The notes: a model not told the origin generated them from the letters alone. Shown: positions 6,796-14,736, numbered from the stretch's first letter. The stretch: 33,182 nucleotides of DNA from Zoogloea sp. (GCF_028693495.1 NZ_JAQUVG010000028.1:1-33182), one strand, 5' to 3'. A program made the numbers and translations.

Positions 6796-9335
6796 GCCCG
6801 CGCTCCCTGTGTGTCGGTGTGACCGGCAGCGCGGTCCTGATTCTTGTTGATCATGAAATTGAGCAGGTAATCGCGGTACAACTGCACCACCGCCAAGCCG
6901 GGGTTGGCCTTGCCCGCCACCTCGCGCACGTCCTGCGCCATGGTTTTGAAGGATTCGTCCGCATCAGTGACGATGAACACCTGCGACAAACCGGTGCGGA
7001 CCTCCAGCGATTTCAACAGGCGGCCCATGCGGGTTTCATCCAGCAGCACCACAAAATTGCTACCCTCCGGCGCAAACAGCACCGGCTCCGGCTCGCCACG
7101 CTTCAACTCGGGCCGCGGCCCCACAGCCCCTGCCTTGAGCCACAGCAGCGGCAGGATCTCGCGGAAGGCACGGCGTAGCGACACCCGTTCCTTCTCCAGA
7201 AAATCCAACTTGAAATAAGCCAGGTTGGCAGCAAAGCCCGCGCTCATCGGGCGCTTTTCTTCCTCCGGCACCAGGATCGACCCGAGCAGTTCCACCACCT
7301 GCGCTTTCAACTGGTCAAACACGCGCTTGGTGGGCGTGACGATGTAGAAGTCGGTGATGTGCTCTTGTCCATCCAGCGCCTCCAGCCAATCCTCCGCGGC
7401 CGCCGGGTCAAACAGCACAGTGGCCTTGTGGTCCTCCGACACGATGAAGCGGCACGGATCTTTCACCAGCGTCTGCGGCAGGCCATCGATCAGCGCCACC
7501 ACCTGCTTCTTCTTGGTCGGCGTATCGAGTTGCGCCGGATCGACAAAACCGATCTGCGTAAAGCTGCGCGCTTTTGCGCGCTCCACGGTTTTGCCGGTCA
7601 GGTATTCGCCGGTCAGCACCGAACCATCGTCGCGCTGGCCGAGGATGGTGTATTTGCTGCGCGGCCAGGTCACCGAACGGCAGATGCCTTGGGCCTCCCA
7701 CTCTGTATCGCCGGGTTGCAGACCGCGGGCGCCCAGTGCCGCAGCCTCCTCGGCCGAGACTTCGTTATTGGTGACCAGGATGCAGCGGCGTGACCCGCCA
7801 TCGGTGGCGTTGAGCAGGTTGACGGCATTCAGCGTGGTGCCACTGCCAGCGAAGAAATCGATAACTATTCCATCTGGTTTGCTGCCAACCGTAAGGCGTA
7901 ATGTGTCAGCAACCGAATACAGTGATTTCGGGAATGGGAAGGTCTTGCCAGGAAGCATGGCGCCAACGAGGTTGGTTCCATGCCAACCTGCGTGGTGCGA
8001 GGGCCTATTCCATACAGTTTTTGCAACTGTTTTCCGACCAAATGCAAGCTCGGGATTAGGAACAACGATTACGGCACCTTGCGAATCGCGGCCAGTGACC
8101 AGAATTTCTCCAGCTTCAATCTTTTGAATGGCGGCTTTCCCGAGGTACCAAACCGTTCCCCGACCTTCATCGGCCCGGTATTCGCCTAGCCGTACAAAGC
8201 CCTTCCGGAACAACTGCCGAAGATATTCTGGCGATGCCCGCCAGTTTCCTTCGGTCCCATCGCTCTTGAGAGGCCAAACCGCAACTGATCCGTTTGGTAT
8301 ATCCCAAGCTGAGCGCGGGGTTCCAAGCGGCTTCGAATCCCCTACTGCGATAAGTTCACGAGAGGCAGGCTTGATGAAAACAGGGTAAAAAAGTGCGGGC
8401 CGATCTACTCGGCGAGAATTTGTACCGCTCCGCAGCAGCGACTCCCAGCGGACGGTGCTTGGATTGTGAGATGGCTTGTCATTCAGCAAGTCATCGGCAA
8501 CAAGTGGGGGTTCGGCAGCACCGAAAAACAAGAAGTACGCGTATTCCTCAACTCGGGCAAGTTGCTGCTTTCGAGTCTGCCCTGGTGCATTGATAACGAT
8601 GGTAACCATCTGCATCCGTGCATCTGGAAACATCTCCTCAAGAAGCATGCCGAGGTGAATGTATTCCTTTTCATCAATAGTAATGACGAGCACTGAGTTG
8701 TCAGGCTTAAGCAACCGCTTGGCCAGCTTCAGCCGCTTTTCCATAAAGGCCAGCCACTTGCTGTGCCGCCAGCCATCGTTACCGTCCACGTAGTCGTTGT
8801 TGTATTTCCAGTCCCGCGCGCCGGTGTTGTAGGGCGGGTCGATGTAGATGCAATCCACCTGCCCGGCATACAGGTAATCCAGCAGCTGTAGCGCGTGGTA
8901 GTTATCCGCCTCGATCAGCGTGTGCCAGGGCGCATCGGCTGGGCCATTGGCCACGGCATCCACCGGCACCAGCGCGGGGAAAATCGGCTCGCCAAATTCC
9001 CGCACCACCAGCAGTTCATCCACCATGAACTGCACCGGCTCTGCCGCAGCGCGGGTGGGTTCGCTGGGATGCGTTTCATTACTGGGCTTGACGCAGGTGG
9101 CTACGCCCGCATGGATGGACTTGATTTGCCACACATCTTTCAGCGCACCCTGACGGCGACACACCAGATCGCCCTTGTGCGGCTTGGCACCGTAGAGCGG
9201 CAACAACTCGGGCAGGTGGTCTTCGAACACCAGGCCAAATTTCTTTTCTTTCTTGGCGTTGTCCCACTCGGCAGTGAGGCGCTCGCGCAGGCGGGGATCG
9301 CTGATTTGGGCGATCAGGGTATCAATGGCAGACAA
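6792..9335 (-). CDS. mod: type III DNA methyltransferase, Mod subunit
   Basis: 847-aa site-specific DNA N6-adenine methyltransferase of the beta class, which confers sequence specificity on both modification and restriction. The catalytic motif IV DPPYNTG is at residues 166-172, and the SAM-binding motif FFAGSGTT comes later, near residue 495. This is the beta-class order, with the target-recognition domain lying between. An N-terminal extension (residues 1-100) and a C-terminal domain of about 250 residues match type III Mod rather than solitary enzymes. The DNA coding residues about 200-490 (7860-8740) is visibly poorer in GC than both sides, suggesting a swapped recognition domain. It follows the regulator by 36 bp and overlaps res by 4 bp. 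No simple repeat tract for phase variation was seen inside it. Confidence 0.93.
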   Translation of the reverse strand: MSAIDTLIAQISDPRLRERLTAEWDNAKKEKKFGLVFEDHLPELLPLYGAKPHKGDLVCRRQGALKDVWQIKSIHAGVATCVKPSNETHPSEPTRAAAEPVQFMVDELLVVREFGEPIFPALVPVDAVANGPADAPWHTLIEADNYHALQLLDYLYAGQVDCIYIDPPYNTGARDWKYNNDYVDGNDGWRHSKWLAFMEKRLKLAKRLLKPDNSVLVITIDEKEYIHLGMLLEEMFPDARMQMVTIVINAPGQTRKQQLARVEEYAYFLFFGAAEPPLVADDLLNDKPSHNPSTVRWESLLRSGTNSRRVDRPALFYPVFIKPASRELIAVGDSKPLGTPRSAWDIPNGSVAVWPLKSDGTEGNWRASPEYLRQLFRKGFVRLGEYRADEGRGTVWYLGKAAIQKIEAGEILVTGRDSQGAVIVVPNPELAFGRKTVAKTVWNRPSHHAGWHGTNLVGAMLPGKTFPFPKSLYSVADTLRLTVGSKPDGIVIDFFAGSGTTLNAVNLLNATDGGSRRCILVTNNEVSAEEAAALGARGLQPGDTEWEAQGICRSVTWPRSKYTILGQRDDGSVLTGEYLTGKTVERAKARSFTQIGFVDPAQLDTPTKKKQVVALIDGLPQTLVKDPCRFIVSEDHKATVLFDPAAAEDWLEALDGQEHITDFYIVTPTKRVFDQLKAQVVELLGSILVPEEEKRPMSAGFAANLAYFKLDFLEKERVSLRRAFREILPLLWLKAGAVGPRPELKRGEPEPVLFAPEGSNFVVLLDETRMGRLLKSLEVRTGLSQVFIVTDADESFKTMAQDVREVAGKANPGLAVVQLYRDYLLNFMINKNQDRAAGHTDTQGARA

Positions 9336-9371
9336 AAGCTCCCCCTTGTTGTTCGTTGGGCCGTGCCGGGT

Positions 9372-9695
9372 TCAATCCAGCACCACCAGAAATTCGGTGG
9401 CCAGCGCAATGGGCTGGGTTTCGCGGGCGTTCTTTTCAATGGCAACCAGCCCGTAGCCTTCCATCATGCGCAGCGTGCGCGACAGATTGGGCACTTGCCG
9501 CCCCGTCAGTTCCGCCAATTCGGTCAGCGACTTGGGCTTGCGCTCGTGAATCAGGCGCAGCATGGCCCGGTTGTCTTCCGACAGTACAGCCGCCATGGTG
9601 GCCATGGACGGAAACCAAACGGTCGGGGCGTACTGCCCCCGGCCTTCCGCTGCCGACGCATCGGCACGACGGACACCCACAACACAGCGCTTCAT
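9372..9695 (-). CDS. winged-helix transcriptional regulator (HVO_A0114/MarR-like)
   Basis: 107-aa DNA-binding protein. Residues about 28-45 (WFPSMATMAAVLSEDNRAML) lead into a helix-turn-helix, SLTELAELTGRQVPNLSRTL, followed by MMEGYGLVAIEK, a typical wing. The pattern, including the aromatic WF before the first helix, fits the HVO_A0114 group of small winged-helix proteins, some of which are antitoxins or autoregulators. The ATG at 9695 was chosen because the family has residues before the WFPSM motif; an internal ATG at 9605 would delete them. It is the first gene of the minus-strand operon, 36 bp before mod, so it is a good candidate for the regulator controlling R-M expression. That role is inferred from position. 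Confidence 0.8.
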   Translation of the reverse strand: MKRCVVGVRRADASAAEGRGQYAPTVWFPSMATMAAVLSEDNRAMLRLIHERKPKSLTELAELTGRQVPNLSRTLRMMEGYGLVAIEKNARETQPIALATEFLVVLD

Positions 9696-9758
9696 CGCAA
9701 GTTACCTAGTGGTTTACTCATCGATCTAAAGTATATCAATGTGACACAACTATAGGCA

Positions 9759-10034
9759 GTGTATTCACTTGGCTTCTTGATCGTTCAGCGCCTGAATGGT
9801 GGCGTCATCCACCAACCGAGGCGCCCCTCAACGAACACCAAGACCACCGCTATCGATGCCTATCTCGCCCGCGTCGCCGCCATCCACATCAAGTGGGTCC
9901 AGCTGCAGGAACTGGCTAACGACCACTTCGGCCACGACCCCGAGGCCATCCACTGGGGCCACGTCGGTGACCTCGGACGGGTGAATCAGGCGCTGGATGA
10001 CTTGCTGGCGATCTTCGACGGCCAGGCCAAGTAA
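9759..10034 (+). CDS. small helical protein of mobile-element type, start codon probably damaged
   Basis: The conserved-looking part is TKTTAIDAYLARVAAIHIKW, then a segment with DHFGHDPEAIHWGHVGDLGR, ending LAIFDGQAK. I recall similar 65-70-aa proteins of unknown function on integrative elements and plasmids of Proteobacteria. In that family the protein should begin at about 9831, where the sequence reads ACG AAC ACC AAG, i.e. an ACG where ATG would be expected, behind a GAGG at about 9818-9821. The frame stays open upstream to a GTG at 9759, giving 91 aa, but those first 24 residues look like read-through. Either translation has moved to the GTG or the gene is silent. It is followed 11 bp later by a DUF3489-like remnant. 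Confidence 0.4.
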   Translation: MYSLGFLIVQRLNGGVIHQPRRPSTNTKTTAIDAYLARVAAIHIKWVQLQELANDHFGHDPEAIHWGHVGDLGRVNQALDDLLAIFDGQAK

Positions 10035-10045
10035 GGGAGGCCACG

Positions 10046-10255
10046 ATGGAGGCCCTGCTCAAACTCTCCCCGGTCCAAAGCCTGCTGCTGCGTAGCGTCG
10101 CCCGCCATGCCGATGGACGCCACCGGTGACCTCCAGCTTCTGGAGGGCATCCCTGTGCGCCCTGGCACCAAGCTCGCCTCGCTGGCGATGGCGCTGCGCC
10201 GCCCGCAAGGCGCGACCAAGCTCCAACTGATGCTGGCCACCGGCATGGCCGACCG
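10046..10255 (+). pseudogene. DUF3489-like gene remnant, frameshifted and truncated
   Basis: After a good ribosome-binding site (GGGAGG at 10035-10040) an ATG at 10046 opens MEALLKLSPVQSLLLRSVAR and stops after 27 codons at 10127-10129. In the +1 frame the similarity resumes with TKLASLAMALRRPQGATKLQ and LMLATGMADRHTA, which resembles the DUF3489 core (a small helix-turn-helix-like domain common on integrative elements). The similarity ends at about 10250, where the opposite-strand parE remnant begins. I read this as a gene killed by a frameshift and cut at its 3' end. The family call is from memory of its pattern. Confidence 0.5.
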
Positions 10256-10441
10256 TCACACGGCCTCGCACTCCTGCATCCACGCCGGGATGTCGCGCTG
10301 GCCATGCAGTACGCGCCAGACGTCGATGTGATCGGGACGCTCGACGTAGAAGACGATGTACGGGGAGCGCGTCAGCAGCCAGGCGCGCAGCCCGGGCAAG
10401 TTGAGTTCGTGCGCGTAGGGAGGCGAACCCGTTGCCGGGTG
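10256..10441 (-). pseudogene. parE: parE/relE toxin remnant, C-terminal two thirds
   Basis: The frame reads HPATGSPPYAHELNLPGLRA, WLLTRSPYIVFYVERPDHID, VWRVLHGQRDIPAWMQ, ending ECEAV and a TGA at 10256. This is the C-terminal part of a RelE/ParE ribonuclease or gyrase-poison toxin fold: the FYV strand, the WRVLHG-RDIP ending and the HPATGSP loop are typical. There is no start codon or N-terminal helix in frame; upstream the frame is joined to the tail of a parD-like gene. It is therefore a deletion relic, not a working toxin. Confidence 0.7.
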
Positions 10442-10600
10442 GCGGGCTTGCCGGCCTTGCGCACCCGATCACGCAGGCCTTCGAAGTAGCTGGCATCGGC
10501 GGGTGCCGCCGGTGCCGAGGCTGCTCCGGCCAGCAGCAGGTTGCGCAGTTGCAGGCGGTCTTGATCCTACGCGGGCGGCTCCGCAGGCCCTGGGCGGATA
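10442..10600 (-). pseudogene. parD: parD antitoxin remnant fused to the parE relic
   Basis: Reading the minus strand from 10566 gives DQDRLQLRNLLLAGAASAPA and ASYFEGLRDRVRKAG, the C-terminal, toxin-binding half of a ParD/CopG-type antitoxin. In-frame TAG precedes it, and the shifted frame upstream carries QGLRSRPRR, resembling the end of the preceding helix, so a frameshift has occurred. Its own stop codon is lost and the frame runs out of register into the parE remnant at about 10441. Together the two relics describe a parDE module that lost the toxin N-terminus by deletion. Confidence 0.55.
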
Positions 10601-10610
10601 CCCCGCCGTC

Positions 10611-11906
10611 CTAGGTGAGGGCCGCATCACTCCTGACGACCAGCACTTGATCGACCCGGTGGCTATCCACATCCAGCACCTCGAAACGATAGCCGCCGAA
10701 CGCCACCCGATCCGTGCGGCGGGGGATCTTGCGCAGGTGGTACATCATGAAACCGGCGATGGTTTCGTAATGTTCCCGGTTGGGATCGTCGATCTCCAGC
10801 ACGCGCATCAGGTCGGCTGCCGCGGTGGCACCATCCACCAGCCAGCTCTTGTCGTCCCGGCGCAGGATCTGCTCCTCCTGGACCTGCTGCACATCTTCTC
10901 CCACCAGGGTCCGGAAGATGTCGTTGAGGGTGATCACCCCCACTACCAGCGCATACTCATTGACAATGGCTGCAAAGTCTTCGCGGGCCTCCCGCAAGTG
11001 CTCCAGTACCTCGGACAGGTTCAGCGTGTCGGGCAGGGCCAGCAGGGGCTGGATGGGCGCATCCCCCCCCATCGACAGGGGCTGGCCGGCAAGCACCCGG
11101 TTGAGCAGATCCTTGGCATCCACATACCCCACCACCTGGTCAATGCCCCCGTCACACACCGGAAAGCGCCGGCAGGGTCGGCTGGCGATCTTCATGCGGA
11201 TGCTCTCCTCACTCTCCTGAAGGGTAAAGAAGATCACGTTATCCCGCACGGTCATCGCCGAGGGCGCCGTACGATCCTCCAGATCGAACACATTCTCGAT
11301 GAGCGCATGTTCCTGCTCCGCCAGCACGCCGGCCTCGGCACCCGCTTCCACCACCGCGATGATCTCGTCCGGCGTCACCGTCTCATTGCGGGCGGTGGGC
11401 AGGCCCAGCACCCGGAACACCAGATCGGCGGCGGCGTTGTAAAGCCACAGCAAGGGCCTTGGCCAGCGCACCAGGGCCGCCATGGGGCCCGCCATGATCA
11501 TCGCCATGCGCTCCGGATCCGCCATGCCCAGACGCTTGGGAATCAGATCGGCGAACAGGATGAAAAGGGAGGTCACCAGGGTAAAGGAAAGGGTAAAGGC
11601 CGCCGGGTTCAGATACTCCGCCGGCAGCACCGGCCGCAGCAGCTCGGTCAGCAGGGGCGAAAAGGCCCCCTCGCCCACGATGCCCCCCAGGATCGCCACC
11701 GCATTCAGACCGATCTGCACCAGGGTGAAAAATGGCCCTGGCTTGGCCTGCAGGGCCAGCACTCGGGTCGCCGCCCCATTGCCTGCATCGGCCAGCACCG
11801 TCAGGCGCGCCCGGCGGGACGCCGCGACCGAAATCTCGGTGAGTGAAAAAAACGCCGAAGCCGCCACCAGCAGGGCAATCAGCAGAAGATCCTGAACAAG
11901 ATTCAT
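10611..11906 (-). CDS. CNNM/CorC-HlyC family membrane protein (DUF21-CBS-CorC)
   Basis: 431-aa inner-membrane protein. The N-terminus (MNLVQDLLLIALLVAASAFF then SLTEISVAASRRARL) and two further hydrophobic stretches up to about residue 150 form the DUF21 membrane domain. Residues about 200-330 hold the CBS pair (MTVRDNVIFF, then VVGYVDAKDLLNR and FAAIVNEYALVVGVITLNDI), and the last 90 residues are the CorC_HlyC domain (WLVDGATAAADLMRVLEI). Members are linked to Mg2+/Co2+ or polyamine efflux; which applies here cannot be read from the sequence. It starts 18 bp after the rhomboid gene, so the two are likely co-transcribed. Its 3' end abuts the relic-filled edge of the accessory island. Confidence 0.9.
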   Translation of the reverse strand: MNLVQDLLLIALLVAASAFFSLTEISVAASRRARLTVLADAGNGAATRVLALQAKPGPFFTLVQIGLNAVAILGGIVGEGAFSPLLTELLRPVLPAEYLNPAAFTLSFTLVTSLFILFADLIPKRLGMADPERMAMIMAGPMAALVRWPRPLLWLYNAAADLVFRVLGLPTARNETVTPDEIIAVVEAGAEAGVLAEQEHALIENVFDLEDRTAPSAMTVRDNVIFFTLQESEESIRMKIASRPCRRFPVCDGGIDQVVGYVDAKDLLNRVLAGQPLSMGGDAPIQPLLALPDTLNLSEVLEHLREAREDFAAIVNEYALVVGVITLNDIFRTLVGEDVQQVQEEQILRRDDKSWLVDGATAAADLMRVLEIDDPNREHYETIAGFMMYHLRKIPRRTDRVAFGGYRFEVLDVDSHRVDQVLVVRSDAALT

Positions 11907-11924
11907 GGCCCGCTCACCCTCCCT

Positions 11925-13145
11925 TCAACGCCCGCCAGGCGCCATCGACTGGCGCAGCCGCATCTGGAGCAGGATGTTGTCGGCCTTGAGCTGCAGGGTC
12001 CGGGCCCGCTCCAGCCAGATTTCCTGACGACTCTGCAAGGCCTGCACCAGCGCCTGGGACGCATCCCGGCGGGCCGACGCGTAGTGGATCAGCTCGGTTC
12101 GCTGCCAGTCGCTCTCCCCGGGCGCCCGCTCCCCGGACAGCAGGGCGATCTGCCGCTCCCAGCGGGGGATGAGCTCGTCCTCCAGGGTATCCAGCGCCGC
12201 GGCCTCACTGACCTGCCGGGACTGCACCGCAGCCAGCAAGGCCAGCTGCTCCCGCTGCAGCTCCTGATCTTCAAGGGCAAAGTGCTGGAGGGCCTGCTGA
12301 TACGCCGACCCCCGTTCCAGGGCCTGCGCCACCGGAGGCGTCTGCTGCCACAGGGCATAGCCGATCAAGCCGCACAGCAGGAGCCCTCCCAGCGCCCGGG
12401 GGCTGCCCCAGGCGACCGGAGGCGTCTCCACCAGGGGGCGGGCGAAAGCCAGCCCGAGGATGGCCCCCGCCAGCAGTCCGCCCAGGTGGGCTGCATTATC
12501 GATGCCCGCAATCGAAAACCCGGCAAACAGGGAATAGCCGAGAAAGGCTACGGTACCCGAGCGCATCTCCCGGAACACCTCTGCCGGCACCGAACCCCGC
12601 TGGTGCAGCAGATAGGTCAAGAGGGCCCCATAGACTCCGAACACGGCCCCGGAAGCCCCCACACTCACCGGCCCCTGCCGCCACCACAGGCTGGCAAGAC
12701 TGGCGAGCAGCCCCGCAACCAGGTACAGCACCGCAAAGCCCACCCGCCCGAACAGCCGCTCCACCACCTGCCCGGCCTGATACAGGGCCAGCATGTTGAG
12801 TCCCACGTGGAGAAGTCCGCCATGCAGGAACAGGGCCGTCACCAGGCGCCAGCGCTCCCCGGACTGGACCGCGGGGGCGAAATTTCCCCCCAGGCGGATC
12901 AGCACGTCCGACGGGATCTGCATCAGACTGCCTGCAAGCGCCGCCAGCCCCAGGAAAACCAGGCTGTTGGCCACCACCAGGGCCAGGGTCACGTCCGCGC
13001 GCCGCACCCGGGAAAACAACAGATTGATGAACGTGTCGTAATTCAAGGCAGCCAGCGGACTCGACAAAAAGAAGACCTGATTATACGCCCCGGCCGAAGA
13101 TCCCCAGCCTGCGCCGGAGGGCCGCAACAGCGGATGCGAAATCAT
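11925..13145 (-). CDS. rhomboid family intramembrane serine protease
   Basis: 406-aa membrane protease. The catalytic serine lies in GASGAVFGVYGALL at about residue 163, the catalytic histidine in NAAHLGGLLAG at about residue 218, and the family's HGGLLHVGLNML motif lies between the first two conserved membrane helices. After the six-helix core (about 45-270) comes a C-terminal, Gln/Glu/Arg-rich helical cytoplasmic or periplasmic extension of about 130 residues. I chose ATG at 13145, preceded by GAGG; a GTG at 13160 is possible. It is divergent from the diguanylate cyclase gene and 18 bp before the CorC-like gene. Confidence 0.88.
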   Translation of the reverse strand: MISHPLLRPSGAGWGSSAGAYNQVFFLSSPLAALNYDTFINLLFSRVRRADVTLALVVANSLVFLGLAALAGSLMQIPSDVLIRLGGNFAPAVQSGERWRLVTALFLHGGLLHVGLNMLALYQAGQVVERLFGRVGFAVLYLVAGLLASLASLWWRQGPVSVGASGAVFGVYGALLTYLLHQRGSVPAEVFREMRSGTVAFLGYSLFAGFSIAGIDNAAHLGGLLAGAILGLAFARPLVETPPVAWGSPRALGGLLLCGLIGYALWQQTPPVAQALERGSAYQQALQHFALEDQELQREQLALLAAVQSRQVSEAAALDTLEDELIPRWERQIALLSGERAPGESDWQRTELIHYASARRDASQALVQALQSRQEIWLERARTLQLKADNILLQMRLRQSMAPGGR

Positions 13146-13179
13146 TTTTCCGAGCCTCACCAGCCGCCCCGATCTCCGC

Positions 13180-13185
13180 TACACT
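13180..13185 (+). promoter_or_regulatory. possible -10 element of the diguanylate cyclase gene
   Basis: TACACT lies 30 nt upstream of the ATG at 13215. The same hexamer in a similar setting (ATACACTG at 19334-19341) lies 40 nt upstream of the MBOAT gene. No convincing -35 hexamer is visible in either case. Confidence 0.3.
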
Positions 13186-13214
13186 GCCCGGCTACCTCGC
13201 TCAAGCCGGACATC

Positions 13215-14276
13215 ATGATCCACGTCCTCAAGCATGTCGAATCGATCACCCAGCACCGGGACCGCACCTTGCTGGAGCTTGGGGTCGCGTCCGCCCTGTT
13301 CGAGCTGGTCAAGGCCCGGGAGGTGAACCTGTACAAGACCAGCGAGCACCAGGACAGCATCTACATCACCCGGGTCACCCACGTAGGCCAGGACGGCATC
13401 CGCTACATCAAGTCCGAATTTGACGAAACCGAAGCCGCCTGGCCCCTGACCAGCCGCCCCGAAATGCGGGCCTGCGTGGAAGAGTCCCACATCATCCGGC
13501 GCCAGGATCCGGTCACCGGTCATCACATCCACTGCTTCCCCATCGGCGTGGATCACCGGGTTCTCGGCATCCTGGAGGTCATCTGCAGCCAGCCGCTCAA
13601 CGACGAGGAGCTGGGCACCGCCGAAGGCTTTCTGGGCCTCTACCGCAACTATCTGAGCCTGCTGGACTACAGCGAACGGGACACCCTCACCGGGATGCTC
13701 AATCGCAAGACTTTCGATGAAAACCTGAGCAAGATCCTGTCCGGCCTGAACGGCAGAAAAGCCGAAGCCGCAGCGGACATCCGACCGGATCAGGAGCCGG
13801 AGCGCCGCCAGGACGACGAGCTGCGGCATTACTGGCTCGCGGTGGTGGATGTGGATCACTTCAAACGCATCAATGACCACTTCGGCCACCTCTATGGCGA
13901 TGAAGTCCTGCTCCTGCTGGCCCGCATCATGCGCGACGCGTTCCGCCACCAGGACCGGCTATTCCGTTTTGGCGGGGAAGAGTTCGTGATCATCCTGCGC
14001 GCCACGAGCGAAGCAGAAGTAAGCCGCGCCCTGGAGCGCCTGCGCGCCAAGGTGGAAACCTACCCTTTCCCCCAGGTTGGCCAGGTGACCATCAGCATCG
14101 GCTATACCCAGCTGCGCATCACCGACAGCATTCCCGAAATCGTCGGCCGTGCCGACGAAGCCCTCTACGTGGCCAAGGAGCAGGGCCGCAACCAGATCTG
14201 CCATCACGAAGCCCTCCTCGCCTCCGGCCGCCTGGCCCTCCGCGACAAACCCACCAGCGAGCTCGAGCTTTTCTGA
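13215..14276 (+). CDS. diguanylate cyclase with N-terminal sensor domain (GGDEF)
   Basis: 353-aa cytoplasmic enzyme making cyclic di-GMP from two GTP. Residues about 1-165 form a GAF-like sensor region (MIHVLKHVESITQHRDRTLL onward, with the strand-rich VTGHHIHCFPIGVDHRVLGI). The GGDEF domain starts at about residue 175 (YSERDTLTGMLNRKTFDENL). The active site is GGEEF at 253-257, and RHQD at 244-247 sits exactly five residues before it, the spacing of the product-inhibition I-site. A low-complexity insert (about 190-205) separates the first helix from VVDVDHFKRINDHFGH. No membrane helix is visible. ATG at 13215 is the first start after the divergent gene; the open frame further upstream is antisense to the rhomboid gene. 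Confidence 0.93.
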   Translation: MIHVLKHVESITQHRDRTLLELGVASALFELVKAREVNLYKTSEHQDSIYITRVTHVGQDGIRYIKSEFDETEAAWPLTSRPEMRACVEESHIIRRQDPVTGHHIHCFPIGVDHRVLGILEVICSQPLNDEELGTAEGFLGLYRNYLSLLDYSERDTLTGMLNRKTFDENLSKILSGLNGRKAEAAADIRPDQEPERRQDDELRHYWLAVVDVDHFKRINDHFGHLYGDEVLLLLARIMRDAFRHQDRLFRFGGEEFVIILRATSEAEVSRALERLRAKVETYPFPQVGQVTISIGYTQLRITDSIPEIVGRADEALYVAKEQGRNQICHHEALLASGRLALRDKPTSELELF

Positions 14277-14310
14277 ACCCACCCGACAGGCGGAACGCAC
14301 GGCCCCGTGA

Positions 14311-14330
14311 GCGGGCCGGGCTCAGCCCGC
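14311..14330. terminator. GC-rich hairpin between convergent genes
   Basis: GCGGGC and GCCCGC form a 6-bp stem between the convergent diguanylate cyclase gene and the small exported-protein gene. There is no T-run, so rho-independent action is uncertain; it could serve either strand. Confidence 0.35.
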
Positions 14331-14339
14331 CCGCCCGCC

Positions 14340-14735
14340 TCACTTGGTCGCAGCGAGGGCGGGCAGTTCCTTGAGGGCCTGCTTGCGTTCGCCCTCGGCC
14401 ACAAAAATCATGGCCTTCTGCTCATCCGCCAGAGGCGCTCCAAGATCCCGCTCCAGGGAGCTGTAAATGCGGGACAGGCGGTCGGTCAGGCGTCCCTTGG
14501 CGGGAATCGCCCGGACGACCTGGCTGCGGCTGGCCCCCGAAATGCCCATCACCTTTTGCACGAAGGCATCCTCGATGCGGCGGGCCTCCGCCTGCAGGAA
14601 TGCCGCCTGCACGGGGGTCAGCACAGCCGGCGGCCTGGCCGGTGGCGGGCTCTGGGCCAGCGTCGGCGCCGCAGCCCCCAGCAGCAGGGTGATCAGGACA
14701 AGGCGCAGGAAATCCGCTTTCATGTTCAGTGACAT
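14340..14735 (-). CDS. small exported protein of unknown function
   Basis: 131 aa. The N-terminus carries a signal peptide (MKADFLRLVLITLLLGAAAP then TLAQ), with likely cleavage after ALAQ-like TLAQ, followed by a Pro-rich linker (SPPPARPPAVLTP) and a helical domain with QAEARRIEDAFVQKVMGI, SRSQVVRAIPAKGRL and DEQKAMIFVAEGERKQAL. The protein is probably periplasmic. I do not recognise a named family. Two starts are possible, ATG at 14735 (just after the TGA of the oxidoreductase gene) and ATG at 14723 (MKADF); both keep the signal peptide. Tight spacing implies co-transcription with the upstream oxidoreductase. Confidence 0.7.
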   Translation of the reverse strand: MSLNMKADFLRLVLITLLLGAAAPTLAQSPPPARPPAVLTPVQAAFLQAEARRIEDAFVQKVMGISGASRSQVVRAIPAKGRLTDRLSRIYSSLERDLGAPLADEQKAMIFVAEGERKQALKELPALAATK

Positions 14736-14736
14736 C

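Noticed and set aside
10503-11846. Plus-strand open frame of 447 codons
   Set aside because: Antisense to the CorC/HlyC gene, which shows clear DUF21, CBS and CorC domains.
12084-13214. Upstream extension of the diguanylate cyclase frame by 377 codons
   Set aside because: The extension is antisense to the rhomboid gene and Gln/Pro/Arg-rich; the real enzyme starts at ATG 13215.
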